Source: an uncultured bacterium
GTDB lineage: Bacteria > Bacillota > Clostridia > Lachnospirales > Lachnospiraceae
NCBI GenBank assembly: GCA_905214875.1
Contig: CAJMNR010000034.1
Coordinates: forward strand, 1 to 41,500
Length of the DNA stretch: 41,500 bases
Reading direction: 5' to 3'
Both the position numbers and the translations under genes were made by a program. Numbering within the stretch: the stretch's first letter is position 1; every line of letters starts with the position of its first letter. The notes beneath the pieces are model-generated. The model saw nothing but the letters and a program-made list of their open reading frames with translations, was not told the DNA's origin and did not search any database. Positions 8,610 through 15,983 of the stretch are shown one piece after another.

Positions 8610-11600
8610 TTAGTCTTCTATATCAAAGTTGTCGAAGTTTAATTCTTCACTATCATCAGGTGCGATAGTTAAATCATCATCTTCTAATTCAGTTTCTTCT
8701 GGTTCGAAATCAGCGTCATCTTGTTCAAAGATATCGAAAGTCATAGGAACCTTGTCATCATGTTTTTCGTCTTTTACTTCGCTGAATCCATTTTGTGTGA
8801 ATTGATTATCATCAAATCCGAACTTATTATCTTCTCCCTCGATTAATGGAGTTAAGTCTTCATCGCCGTAATCAATGTTTTCTGTCATCTTAATCTCATT
8901 ACCGTTTTCATCAAGAACTGTAACGTCTAATGCAAGAGATTGAAGTTCTTTTAATAATACCTTGAATGATTCAGGGATGCCAGGTTCAGAAATATTCTCA
9001 CCTTTGATAATTGCTTCGTAAGTTTTAACACGACCAACAACATCATCGGATTTTACTGTTAAGATTTCTTGTAATGTGTAAGCAGCACCGTAAGCTTCAA
9101 GTGCCCAAACTTCCATTTCACCAAATCTCTGTCCACCGAATTGTGCCTTACCACCTAAAGGTTGTTGTGTTACTAATGAGTAAGGACCAGTGGAACGTGC
9201 ATGGATCTTATCATCTACTAAGTGGTGAAGTTTCAAGTAGTGCATGAAACCAACTGTAACAGCGCCATCGAAGTAATCGCCTGTTCTACCATCACGTAAA
9301 CGAACTTTACCATCACGGCTAATTGGAACGCCTTCCCATTCTTTACGGTAATCTTGGTTAGTAACAAGATATTCCATAACTTCTGGATCTAACGTATCTT
9401 TATATTTTTCTTGGAATTCTTCAATTGAAGTATTCACATAGTCATTTGCTAATTGTAACGTATCCATGATGTCTGCATGGTCAGCCCCGTCGAATACTGG
9501 AGTTGCTACGTTGAATCCTAATGCTTTAGAAGCAAGTGATAAGTGGATTTCAAGTACCTGTCCAATGTTCATACGAGAAGGTACGCCTAATGGGTTAAGA
9601 ACGATGTCTAGAGGACGACCGTTTGGTAAGAATGGCATATCTTCTACTGGTAATACACGGGAAACAACACCCTTGTTACCATGACGACCGGCCATCTTAT
9701 CACCCACTTGGATTTTTCTCTTCTGAGCGATATAGATACGAACTGTTTGGTTTACACCTGGAGATAATTCATCTCCATTTTCTCTAGTGAATACTTTTGC
9801 ATCGATAATGATACCGAATTCACCATGAGGAACACGTAAAGAAGTATCTCTTACTTCACGAGCTTTTTCACCGAAGATTGCACGAAGTAATCTTTCTTCA
9901 GCTGTTAATTCAGTTTCACCCTTAGGTGTTACTTTACCAACTAAGATATCTCCTGCACGAACTTCAGCACCAATTCTGATGATACCTCTTTCATCAAGAT
10001 CTTTAAGTGCATCATCACCAACGCCTGGTACGTCTCTTGTAATTTCTTCAGGTCCAAGTTTAGTATCACGAGCTTCTGCTTCATATTCATTGATATGAAC
10101 GGAAGTGTAAACGTCTTCTTGAACTAATCTTTCACTAAGAAGTACGGCATCTTCATAGTTGTAACCTTCCCAAGTCATGAAACCGATTAATGGGTTTTTA
10201 CCAAGAGCGATTTCACCATTCTTAGTACTTGGACCATCTGCGATAACTTGACCAGCTTTAACTCTGTCGCCACGATCAACGATAGGTCTTTGGTTCATAC
10301 AGTTACCTTGGTTAGAACGTACGAATTTTTCAACTTTATATGATCTCTTATTTCCATCATCTTCTTTGACAACGATTTCATAAGATGTAGAGCGTTCTAC
10401 AACACCATCAGCTACAGCAACAACACAGTCTCCTGAGTCAACTGCAACTTTTTGTTCCATACCAGTACCAACTACAGGTGCTTCAGTCATTAATAATGGA
10501 ACTGCCTGACGCTGCATGTTGGATCCCATTAAGGCACGAGTAGGATCATCGTTTTCAAGGAATGGGATGATTGCTGTCGCAACGGAGAATAACATCTTAG
10601 GAGAAACATCCATTAAGTCAATTTTGGCTTTAGGGAATTCTGTAGTTTCTTCTCTGTAACGACCGGATACTGAGTTATTTACAAAGTAACCATTTTCATC
10701 TAAAGGTTCATTTGCTTGAGCTACTACATATTTATCTTCTTCATCTGCTGTTAAGTATACAACGTCATCTGTTACACGTGGATTCTTAGGATCAGATTTA
10801 TCGATTCTTCTATATGGTGCTTCAATGAAACCATAGTCATTAATTCTTGCATAAGTTGCAAGGGAGTTAATTAAACCGATGTTTGGACCTTCAGGAGTTT
10901 CGATAGGACACATTCTACCATAGTGAGTATAGTGAACATCTCGAACTTCGAATCCGGCACGGTCTCTGGATAAACCACCAGGTCCAAGTGCGGATAAACG
11001 TCTCTTATGAGTTAACTCAGAAAGAGGGTTGTTTTGATCCATGAACTGTGATAACTGTGAACTTCCGAAGAATTCTTTAACAGCTGCAGTTACTGGTTTA
11101 ATGTTAATTAAAGATTGAGGAGAAATTCCTTCTAAATCTTGAGTTGTCATTCTTTCACGAACAACACGTTCCATTCTGGAAAGACCGATTCTGTATTGGT
11201 TTTGTAATAACTCACCAACTGCACGAATACGTCTGTTTCCTAAATGATCGATATCGTCTTTTGTTCCTATACCATACTCTAAGTGCATGTTGTAGTTAAT
11301 AGACGCAAAGATATCCCAAACTGTAATAAATTTAGGAACTAATTTGTGAACGTTAGCTTTGATTTGTTCTGTTAATTCTTCACCTTCATATCTATCTAAT
11401 AGATATTTTAATGCAAAGTAGTAAACATCATCTTTGATGCCAACTTCATCTTTATCAATACCAAAAGCTGCAAGATCAACCATACGGTTAGAAATTACTT
11501 TAACTTTTCTATCTTCAACTTCAACCCAAACATGGCCTACGCCTGTGTTTTGGATTTGATCTGCTAATTCATCTGTTACAACTGTACCAGCTTCAGCAAT

Positions 11601-12581
11601 GATTTCGCCTGTCATTTCATCTACTACATCTTCAGCTAATGCGAAGTGAGTGATTCTGTTCTTAAGCGCTAATTTCTTATTGAATTTGTATCTACCAACC
11701 TTAGCAAGGTCATATCTTCTTGCATCGAAGAACATAGAACGAATTAAGGACTCTGCACTTTCAACGCTTAAAGGTTCACCTGGACGAAGTTTTTTGTATA
11801 ATTCAAATAAACCTTCTTGATAGTTAGTAGAAATATCTTTTTGAAGTGTTGCTAAAATCTTTGGTTCTTCACCGAAGAAATCAATGATTTCTTGATTAGA
11901 AGCACTTCGAATTTCTTCATCAATGTTCCATCCTTTATCAGGATCTGCATTGTAATCAAACTTACAGTTATCGAATGCACGAATTAATACGGAAACAGGA
12001 ATCTTACGATTTCTATCTACACGTACATAGAATATGTCATTACTATCTGTTTCATATTCTAACCATGCACCTCTGTTAGGAATAACAGTTGCGAAGAACA
12101 TTTGTTTACCAATTTTATCACGATCTATAGCATAATAAATACCAGGGGAACGTACTAATTGGCTTACAATAACTCTCTCAGCACCATTAATTACAAAGGT
12201 ACCTGTATCTGTCATTAACGGTAACTCGCCCATGAATATATCATGTTCGTTAATTTCATCATTTTCCTTGTTGTGAAGTCTAACCTTCACCTTAAGTGGA
12301 GCAGCAAATGTTGCATCCCTTTCTTTACATTCTTCAATAGAATACTTCACTTCGTCTGTACATAAAGTGAAACCTACAAAACGTAAACTAAGATGGCCGT
12401 TGTAATCCTCTATTGGAGAGATGTCATCAAAAACTTCATTGAGTCCTTCATCTAAGAACCACTTATAAGAATCAGTCTGTACTTCAATTAGATTTGGCAT
12501 ATCCAAAACTTCTTTACGTTTAGAGAAGCTCATTCTTACACCTTTGCCGACCTTGATGGGACGTATTCTGTTCTTTTCCAT
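8610..12581 (-). CDS. rpoB: RNA polymerase beta subunit
   Basis: The beta subunit of RNA polymerase, 1323 aa from the ATG at 12581 (MEKNRIRPIKVGKGVRMSFS). An in-frame GTG four codons upstream overlaps the AAGGGGTG ribosome site, which is 9 nt from the ATG, so the ATG is preferred. The rifampicin region near residue 515 (SSQLSQFMDQNNPLSELTHK followed by RRLSALGPGG) has no known resistance substitution. The C-terminus carries an unusually long Asp/Glu-rich tail (about 60 residues) ending SEELNFDNFDIED. It is transcribed with rpoC; its leader of roughly 200 nt contains hairpins and is preceded by overlapping promoters. Confidence 0.98.
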   Translation of the reverse strand: MEKNRIRPIKVGKGVRMSFSKRKEVLDMPNLIEVQTDSYKWFLDEGLNEVFDDISPIEDYNGHLSLRFVGFTLCTDEVKYSIEECKERDATFAAPLKVKVRLHNKENDEINEHDIFMGELPLMTDTGTFVINGAERVIVSQLVRSPGIYYAIDRDKIGKQMFFATVIPNRGAWLEYETDSNDIFYVRVDRNRKIPVSVLIRAFDNCKFDYNADPDKGWNIDEEIRSASNQEIIDFFGEEPKILATLQKDISTNYQEGLFELYKKLRPGEPLSVESAESLIRSMFFDARRYDLAKVGRYKFNKKLALKNRITHFALAEDVVDEMTGEIIAEAGTVVTDELADQIQNTGVGHVWVEVEDRKVKVISNRMVDLAAFGIDKDEVGIKDDVYYFALKYLLDRYEGEELTEQIKANVHKLVPKFITVWDIFASINYNMHLEYGIGTKDDIDHLGNRRIRAVGELLQNQYRIGLSRMERVVRERMTTQDLEGISPQSLINIKPVTAAVKEFFGSSQLSQFMDQNNPLSELTHKRRLSALGPGGLSRDRAGFEVRDVHYTHYGRMCPIETPEGPNIGLINSLATYARINDYGFIEAPYRRIDKSDPKNPRVTDDVVYLTADEEDKYVVAQANEPLDENGYFVNNSVSGRYREETTEFPKAKIDLMDVSPKMLFSVATAIIPFLENDDPTRALMGSNMQRQAVPLLMTEAPVVGTGMEQKVAVDSGDCVVAVADGVVERSTSYEIVVKEDDGNKRSYKVEKFVRSNQGNCMNQRPIVDRGDRVKAGQVIADGPSTKNGEIALGKNPLIGFMTWEGYNYEDAVLLSERLVQEDVYTSVHINEYEAEARDTKLGPEEITRDVPGVGDDALKDLDERGIIRIGAEVRAGDILVGKVTPKGETELTAEERLLRAIFGEKAREVRDTSLRVPHGEFGIIIDAKVFTRENGDELSPGVNQTVRIYIAQKRKIQVGDKMAGRHGNKGVVSRVLPVEDMPFLPNGRPLDIVLNPLGVPSRMNIGQVLEIHLSLASKALGFNVATPVFDGADHADIMDTLQLANDYVNTSIEEFQEKYKDTLDPEVMEYLVTNQDYRKEWEGVPISRDGKVRLRDGRTGDYFDGAVTVGFMHYLKLHHLVDDKIHARSTGPYSLVTQQPLGGKAQFGGQRFGEMEVWALEAYGAAYTLQEILTVKSDDVVGRVKTYEAIIKGENISEPGIPESFKVLLKELQSLALDVTVLDENGNEIKMTENIDYGDEDLTPLIEGEDNKFGFDDNQFTQNGFSEVKDEKHDDKVPMTFDIFEQDDADFEPEETELEDDDLTIAPDDSEELNFDNFDIED

Positions 12582-12667
12582 TAACGTTTTCACCCCTTGA
12601 ATTTATTGTAATTTATTGAGTTTATTAAGCTTTTCTGCTTAGAAACCTCTGACACATAGAAAGTTAT

Positions 12668-12709
12668 CTTTTTCATCCAATCATGCATGTTGCATTTTCA
12701 ATGAAAAAG
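12668..12709 (-). repeat. Inverted repeat in the rpoB leader
   Basis: A 9-bp perfect stem (CTTTTTCAT, 12668-12676, against 12701-12709) encloses 24 nt. It lies in the predicted 5' leader of rpoBC. Function unknown. Confidence 0.4.
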
Positions 12710-12730
12710 TCTTTTCTTTTTCTCTCGTAT

Positions 12731-12764
12731 ATGCTATAATCTACCTAAATAGAGATAATAGCAT
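12731..12764. repeat. Inverted repeat ATGCTAT/ATAGCAT with -10-like arms
   Basis: A 7-bp stem (12731-12737 against 12758-12764). The left arm reads as an extended -10 (TGCTATAAT, 12732-12740) on the plus strand. The right arm reads TGCTATTAT on the minus strand. It could be an RNA stem in the rpoB leader, a pair of divergent start sites, or both. Confidence 0.4.
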
Positions 12765-12789
12765 ACAATAACACAATAGTGCATTTTTC

Positions 12790-12847
12790 ATGTTAACATA
12801 ATCTTGTCAAGATGTCAATGATAAAGACGTCTTTTTTTATTTGTCAA
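12790..12847 (-). promoter_or_regulatory. Two overlapping sigma-A promoters ahead of rpoB
   Basis: On the minus strand, P1 has TTGACA (12842-12847), 18 bp, then TATCAT (12818-12823). P2 has TTGACA (12813-12818), 17 bp, then TAACAT (12790-12795). The P1 -10 shares a base with the P2 -35. A third TTGACA (12805-12810) has no convincing -10. Transcription from P2 would start near 12783, about 200 nt before rpoB. Confidence 0.6.
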
Positions 12848-12984
12848 GCATTTTTTTACCTATTTTACGGTCCTTTGCCAATTCAGGCAAAAATATCATA
12901 TCTTTTAGTGTTAACTTATTACTGTAATATTATTCTATTTTTTATTTTCACATTAAATCTACATAATTAGACAGATTACAATTC

Positions 12985-13018
12985 CTCTGATCTTTCATTA
13001 AGGCAGAGGGCTTTTTTT
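12985..13018 (+). terminator. Plus-oriented terminator-like hairpin
   Basis: A CCTCTG/CAGAGG stem is followed on the plus strand by GGC and seven T residues. No plus-strand gene precedes it, so it either ends an unannotated plus-strand RNA or is a chance structure. The minus strand shows no T-tract. Confidence 0.45.
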
Positions 13019-13102
13019 ATGCAATGAATTACCAGGATCCTTTTGGCCCAAACGCCGTCAGCATTCACCGACTTCTTCCTCTGACATTTATGCGCATCAC
13101 AG

Positions 13103-13126
13103 GTCCCGCTTTTTGGGACATTTTTA
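13103..13126 (+). terminator. Second plus-oriented hairpin with T-run
   Basis: A GTCCC/GGGAC stem with loop GCTTTT is followed by ATTTTTA on the plus strand. It has the same orientation as the hairpin about 100 bp to its left. Confidence 0.35.
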
Positions 13127-13166
13127 ATTGTTAGGAAAGAGCTCGACAGAGAAATTTCCTAACAAT
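13127..13166. repeat. 12-bp perfect inverted repeat
   Basis: ATTGTTAGGAAA (13127-13138) pairs perfectly with TTTCCTAACAAT (13155-13166) across a 16-nt loop. It adjoins the rplL terminator but has no T-tract on either strand. Confidence 0.6.
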
Positions 13167-13167
13167 C

Positions 13168-13207
13168 AAAAAAAGTCCGCTATCAGCCTTACGGCCATTA
13201 GCAGACT
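13168..13207 (-). terminator. rplJL terminator
   Basis: A 15-position stem (13174-13188 against 13193-13207) has a 4-nt loop. Its G-U pairs and T-run (TTTTTTT) fit minus-strand transcription. It lies 85 nt past the rplL stop codon. Confidence 0.85.
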
Positions 13208-13292
13208 TTCTTTATTCTATAAGTGTTCTCAGGCAGCTAAAATAGTTGTCTGAGCAATCCTCTTATTACAATCTAGATGATCTAGGCTATAA

Positions 13293-13658
13293 TTATTTAA
13301 GAGTGATTTTAGCACCTTCAGCTTCGATTTTAGCTTTGATTTCTTCAGCTTCTTCTTTGCTAGCGCCTTCTTTAACAAGTTTAGGAGCTCCGTCAACAAC
13401 TTCTTTAGCTTCTTTTAAGCCTAAGCCAGTTACTTCACGAACAACTTTGATAACTTTAACTTTGTTAGGACCAACTTCTGTTAATTCTACGTCGAATTCA
13501 GATTTTTCTTCTCCAGCGCCACCTTCAGCACCTGCAGCAGCAACTACTACACCAGCAGCAGCGGAAACACCAAATTCTTCTTCACATGCTTTTACTAAAT
13601 CATTTAATTCTAATACTGTTAAGCTTTTAATAGCTTCGATAAATTCTTGAGTTGTCAT
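13293..13658 (-). CDS. rplL: 50S ribosomal protein L7/L12
   Basis: The flexible stalk protein of the 50S subunit, present as dimers on L10, which recruits and stimulates translational GTPases. It has 121 aa, the standard length. The N-terminal dimerisation helix (TTQEFIEAIKSLTVLELNDL) is followed by an Ala/Gly hinge (AAAGVVVAAAGAEGGAGEEK) and the C-terminal factor-binding domain with VKVIKVVREVTGLGLKEAK. The ATG at 13658 has a GGAGGTAAT site. It is the second gene of rplJL and ends at a strong terminator. Confidence 0.98.
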   Translation of the reverse strand: MTTQEFIEAIKSLTVLELNDLVKACEEEFGVSAAAGVVVAAAGAEGGAGEEKSEFDVELTEVGPNKVKVIKVVREVTGLGLKEAKEVVDGAPKLVKEGASKEEAEEIKAKIEAEGAKITLK

Positions 13659-13724
13659 TATTCATTACCTCCGATAATTTTTAAATAATTATTTTAATTT
13701 GTTTGCAGCTAAGCTGCTTGATAA

Positions 13725-14213
13725 TTACGCTTCTTTTTGTTCAGCGATTTGTTTAATAACACGAGCGAAGTTTGTAATTGGAGATTGCATACTTCCAAGT
13801 AATTTGGAAATAAGTACTTCTCTTGAAGGGATGTTGGAAAGAGCTTTAACTCCGTTAACATCGTAGTAATTACCTTCAACTACTGCTCCTTTGAATTCTA
13901 ATTTGTCTGCAGTTTTAGCAACTTGAGCAAGAACACGAGCTGGTGCAGTAGCATCTTCGATACCAAATGCGATAGCTGTAGGTCCTTCTAAGTGTTGATC
14001 TAACTGAGCGAAATCAGTTCCTTCGAATGCACGTTTTAACATAGTGTTTTTGTATACTTTGTATACAACACCAGCTTCTCTACAAGCTTTACGTAATTGA
14101 GTATCTTGTTCTACTGTTAAACCACGATAATCAACTAATACTGCTGATTGAGCTTGTGCTACGAATCCTTTGATTTCTTCAACAACAGGTTGTTTTAATT
14201 CTACCTTTGCCAT
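13725..14213 (-). CDS. rplJ: 50S ribosomal protein L10
   Basis: L10 anchors the L7/L12 dimers at the base of the ribosomal stalk and represses its own mRNA by binding the leader. The 162-aa product starts MAKVELKQPVVEEIKGFVAQ and contains the typical SAVLVDYRGLTVEQ and YKVYKNTMLKRA segments. The ATG at 14213 is preceded by AAGGAGGTA. It is first in the rplJ-rplL operon, about 230 nt downstream of its promoter, with an L10 leader and an attenuator in between. Confidence 0.98.
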   Translation of the reverse strand: MAKVELKQPVVEEIKGFVAQAQSAVLVDYRGLTVEQDTQLRKACREAGVVYKVYKNTMLKRAFEGTDFAQLDQHLEGPTAIAFGIEDATAPARVLAQVAKTADKLEFKGAVVEGNYYDVNGVKALSNIPSREVLISKLLGSMQSPITNFARVIKQIAEQKEA

Positions 14214-14296
14214 TTTGCTGTACCTCCTTATAGAATAATGATTGATAATTCAATCAAGGCACCGCCGCAATCTATGAAACAAAGTTTCTTAAGATT

Positions 14297-14331
14297 AAAA
14301 AAGAACCTTACTGTAAGACAATAAAGGTTCT
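14297..14331 (-). terminator. Attenuator of the rplJL leader
   Basis: AGAACCTT and AAGGTTCT (14324-14331 and 14302-14309) pair on the minus strand and are followed by six T residues (14297-14302). Lying between the L10 leader and rplJ, it should stop transcription when L10 or L10(L12)4 is bound upstream. Confidence 0.85.
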
Positions 14332-14335
14332 ATAA

Positions 14336-14443
14336 GTTCATCTAAGAATATCTTATATTTCCTCGGTAGGCGTTTTCAACTTATGCCTTACGGCACCTAC
14401 TGTCTTCGGCAGCTATATGATAATCAAGCTTAGTCGCTCGACC
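14336..14443 (-). promoter_or_regulatory. L10 (rplJ) leader RNA
   Basis: The minus-strand RNA contains the conserved pieces of the Firmicute L10 leader: CCGAAGACAGTAGGTG (14396-14411), then GCCGTAAGGC, then CCTACCGAGG (14361-14370). These form the kinked stem bound by L10. It starts at the predicted transcription start and is followed by an intrinsic terminator, matching the known attenuation arrangement. Confidence 0.88.
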
Positions 14444-14449
14444 TTTTTG

Positions 14450-14478
14450 AGTATAACAAATGTATTTATATCTGTCAA
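14450..14478 (-). promoter_or_regulatory. Sigma-A promoter of rplJL
   Basis: A perfect -35 TTGACA (14473-14478), a 17-bp spacer and a -10 TATACT (14450-14455) lie on the minus strand. The predicted start near 14443 is the first base of the L10 leader. Confidence 0.8.
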
Positions 14479-14621
14479 CAAAGTTTTATGATATTTTTCT
14501 ATATAATATTTTCTAAAACTTCTATTTTATGCTTATCCTTTGTTAATTTTAGCATATTTGACATAACAACACGCCAATCACATGTTCCAAACATCTCGTA
14601 GTGAAGTTTCCTTACTACTAA

Positions 14622-14651
14622 AAAATGACCTGCCCGAAGGCAAGTCATTTT
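14622..14651 (-). terminator. rplKA terminator
   Basis: A 13-bp stem (AAAATGACTTGCC on the minus strand) has a TTCG tetraloop and a TTTT tail. One position is a G-U pair only in minus-strand RNA, fixing the orientation. It lies 8 nt past the rplA stop codon. Confidence 0.9.
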
Positions 14652-14659
14652 AAAAACAA

Positions 14660-15349
14660 CTAGAATTTAGCTGTGTTAACTCTTACACCAGGTCCCATTG
14701 TGCTAGCAACAGTGATGCTCTTAAGGTATTGACCTTTAGCAGCAGCTGGTTTTGCTTTCATAATAGCGCCCATGATTGTTTCGAAGTTTTCGGAAAGTTG
14801 TTCTTCAGTAAAAGATACTTTTCCAACAGGTACATGGATAATGTTTGTTTTATCCAATCTATATTCGATCTTACCAGCTTTAATATCATTAACAGCTTTT
14901 GTAACATCCATTGTAACAGTACCAGCTTTAGGGTTTGGCATTAAGCCTTTTGGTCCAAGTACACGGCCAAGACGACCAACAACACCCATCATATCAGGAG
15001 TTGCAACAACTACATCGAAGTCAAACCATCCATCGTTTTGGATTCTTGGAATTAATTCTTCACCACCAACGAAATCAGCACCAGCAGCTTCTGCTTCTGC
15101 TACTTTATCGCCTTTAGCGAATACTAAAACTCTTACAGTTTTACCAGTTCCGTGTGGTAATACTACCGCACCACGAACTTGTTGATCTGCATGACGTCCA
15201 TCAACACCAAGTCTGATATGCGCTTCAACTGTTTCATCGAATTTTGCAACAGCTGCTTTTTTAACTAAACTACACGCTTCTGCCGCATCATAAACCATAG
15301 ATTTATCAACAAGCTTAGCAGCTTCTACGTATTTCTTTCCTCTTTTCAT
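14660..15349 (-). CDS. rplA: 50S ribosomal protein L1
   Basis: L1 forms the mobile L1 stalk that helps release E-site tRNA. In many bacteria it also represses its own operon by binding an mRNA copy of its 23S rRNA site. The product is 229 aa (MKRGKKYVEAAKLVDKSMVY at the start), with typical GRLGRVLGPKGLMPNPKAGT. The ATG at 15349 has a strong TAGGAGGTTA site. A hairpin resembling an L1-binding site ends directly before that ribosome site, and a near copy precedes rplK. It is the last gene before a terminator. Confidence 0.98.
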   Translation of the reverse strand: MKRGKKYVEAAKLVDKSMVYDAAEACSLVKKAAVAKFDETVEAHIRLGVDGRHADQQVRGAVVLPHGTGKTVRVLVFAKGDKVAEAEAAGADFVGGEELIPRIQNDGWFDFDVVVATPDMMGVVGRLGRVLGPKGLMPNPKAGTVTMDVTKAVNDIKAGKIEYRLDKTNIIHVPVGKVSFTEEQLSENFETIMGAIMKAKPAAAKGQYLKSITVASTMGPGVRVNTAKF

Positions 15350-15364
15350 TCTATTAACCTCCTA

Positions 15365-15394
15365 GTGGTAGTATCGGGAGTTGTCCCTCCCACG
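15365..15394 (-). promoter_or_regulatory. Candidate L1-binding hairpin before rplA
   Basis: On the minus strand GTGGGAG, a 6-nt loop and CTCCC are followed by GATACTACCAC, giving two short helices separated by an asymmetric internal loop. This resembles the L1 site of 23S rRNA (GGTGGGAG paired with a strand containing AATACCACC). It matches the element before rplK at 25 of 30 positions. Binding by L1 is inferred. Confidence 0.6.
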
Positions 15395-15484
15395 TGATTA
15401 CGACCGTTACCGGCTGAAATCTTTTATCTCGCCTATTTATCAATATTTACGATGTTTAATAGTGTCTTTAAAGTTCGTGTAGAA

Positions 15485-15910
15485 TTAGTCTTCTACTACG
15501 ATACCCATACTTCTTGCTGTACCAGCGATCATGCTCATTGCACTTTCGATGCTTGCAGCATTTAAATCTGGCATTTTTAATTCAGCGATTTTTTGAACTT
15601 CTTCTTTGCTGATTGTAGCTACCTTATTTTTGTTAGGTACTCCAGAACCAGATTCGATTTTAGCAGCTTTCTTTAATAATACTGCTGCTGGTGGAGTTTT
15701 AGTGATGAAACTAAAACTTCTATCTTGATATACAGTAATTACAACTGGAATAATCATACCGTCTTGGTTAGCAGTTCTAGCATTGAATTCTTTTGTGAAT
15801 TGTACAATGTTAACACCGTGTTGACCAAGTGCAGGACCAACTGGTGGTGCTGGTGTAGCCTTTCCAGCTGGAATTTGTAATTTAATATAACCTGTAACTT
15901 TCTTTGCCAT
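15485..15910 (-). CDS. rplK: 50S ribosomal protein L11
   Basis: L11 binds the GTPase-associated centre of 23S rRNA and is needed for factor function and RelA activation. The 141-aa product has the standard length, beginning MAKKVTGYIKLQIPAGKATP followed by PPVGPALGQHGVNI. It ends with the usual SMIAGTARSMGIVVED. The ATG at 15910 is preceded by CAGGAGGTA. It lies between nusG and rplA on the same strand, with a candidate L1-binding hairpin ahead of its ribosome site. Confidence 0.98.
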   Translation of the reverse strand: MAKKVTGYIKLQIPAGKATPAPPVGPALGQHGVNIVQFTKEFNARTANQDGMIIPVVITVYQDRSFSFITKTPPAAVLLKKAAKIESGSGVPNKNKVATISKEEVQKIAELKMPDLNAASIESAMSMIAGTARSMGIVVED

Positions 15911-15932
15911 TATAGCATACCTCCTGAATTAT

Positions 15933-15962
15933 GTGGTGTTATCGGGAGTCTTCCCTCCCACC
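15933..15962 (-). promoter_or_regulatory. Candidate L1-binding hairpin before rplK
   Basis: The minus-strand RNA reads GGTGGGAG, loop, ACTCCC, then GATAACACCAC: two helices with an asymmetric loop, as in the L1 site of 23S rRNA. It lies about 6-10 nt upstream of the rplK ribosome site. It is the better of the two copies because GGTG pairs fully with CACC. Confidence 0.65.
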
Positions 15963-15981
15963 ATCTAGTTTTTACTAGATG
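15962..15981 (-). repeat. Short hairpin after nusG
   Basis: CATCTAGT/ACTAGATG (15962-15969 against 15974-15981) with a 4-nt loop sits between the nusG stop codon and the rplK leader element. No T-tract follows on the minus strand, so read-through into rplK is expected. Confidence 0.5.
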
Positions 15982-15983
15982 TA

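Larger units (their letters stand above)
12582..13292. other. 711-bp rplL-rpoB intergenic region
   Basis: This is one of the two longest gene-free stretches in the window. From left to right it holds the rpoB leader hairpins, the overlapping rpoB promoters, and a plus-oriented terminator-like hairpin (12985-13018). Then come a more G+C-rich block (13021-13115) with a possible 30-codon minus-strand ORF (12976-13068) and a second plus-oriented hairpin with T-run (13103-13126). It ends with a 12-bp inverted repeat (13127-13166) and the rplL terminator. I recognise no known riboswitch in it. Confidence 0.6.

Noticed and set aside
10970..11080. Possible rifampicin-resistance change in rpoB
   Set aside because: The residues of the resistance region match the usual sensitive sequence.
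12582..12593. GTG start for rpoB four codons upstream
   Set aside because: That GTG is part of the AAGGGGTG ribosome site serving the ATG at 12581.
13021..13115. Cobalamin riboswitch in the rplL-rpoB gap
   Set aside because: A GGAAG...GGTGAA run looked similar on the minus strand, but the conserved GCCACTG box and the rest of the core are missing.
13246..13650. Plus-strand 134-codon frame over rplL
   Set aside because: It is the complement of the Ala/Glu-rich rplL codons, giving Ser/Pro/Ala repeats; no ribosome site or homology is apparent.
14772..15185. Plus-strand 137-codon frame over rplA
   Set aside because: It is a shadow of the conserved L1 gene and has no start signals.
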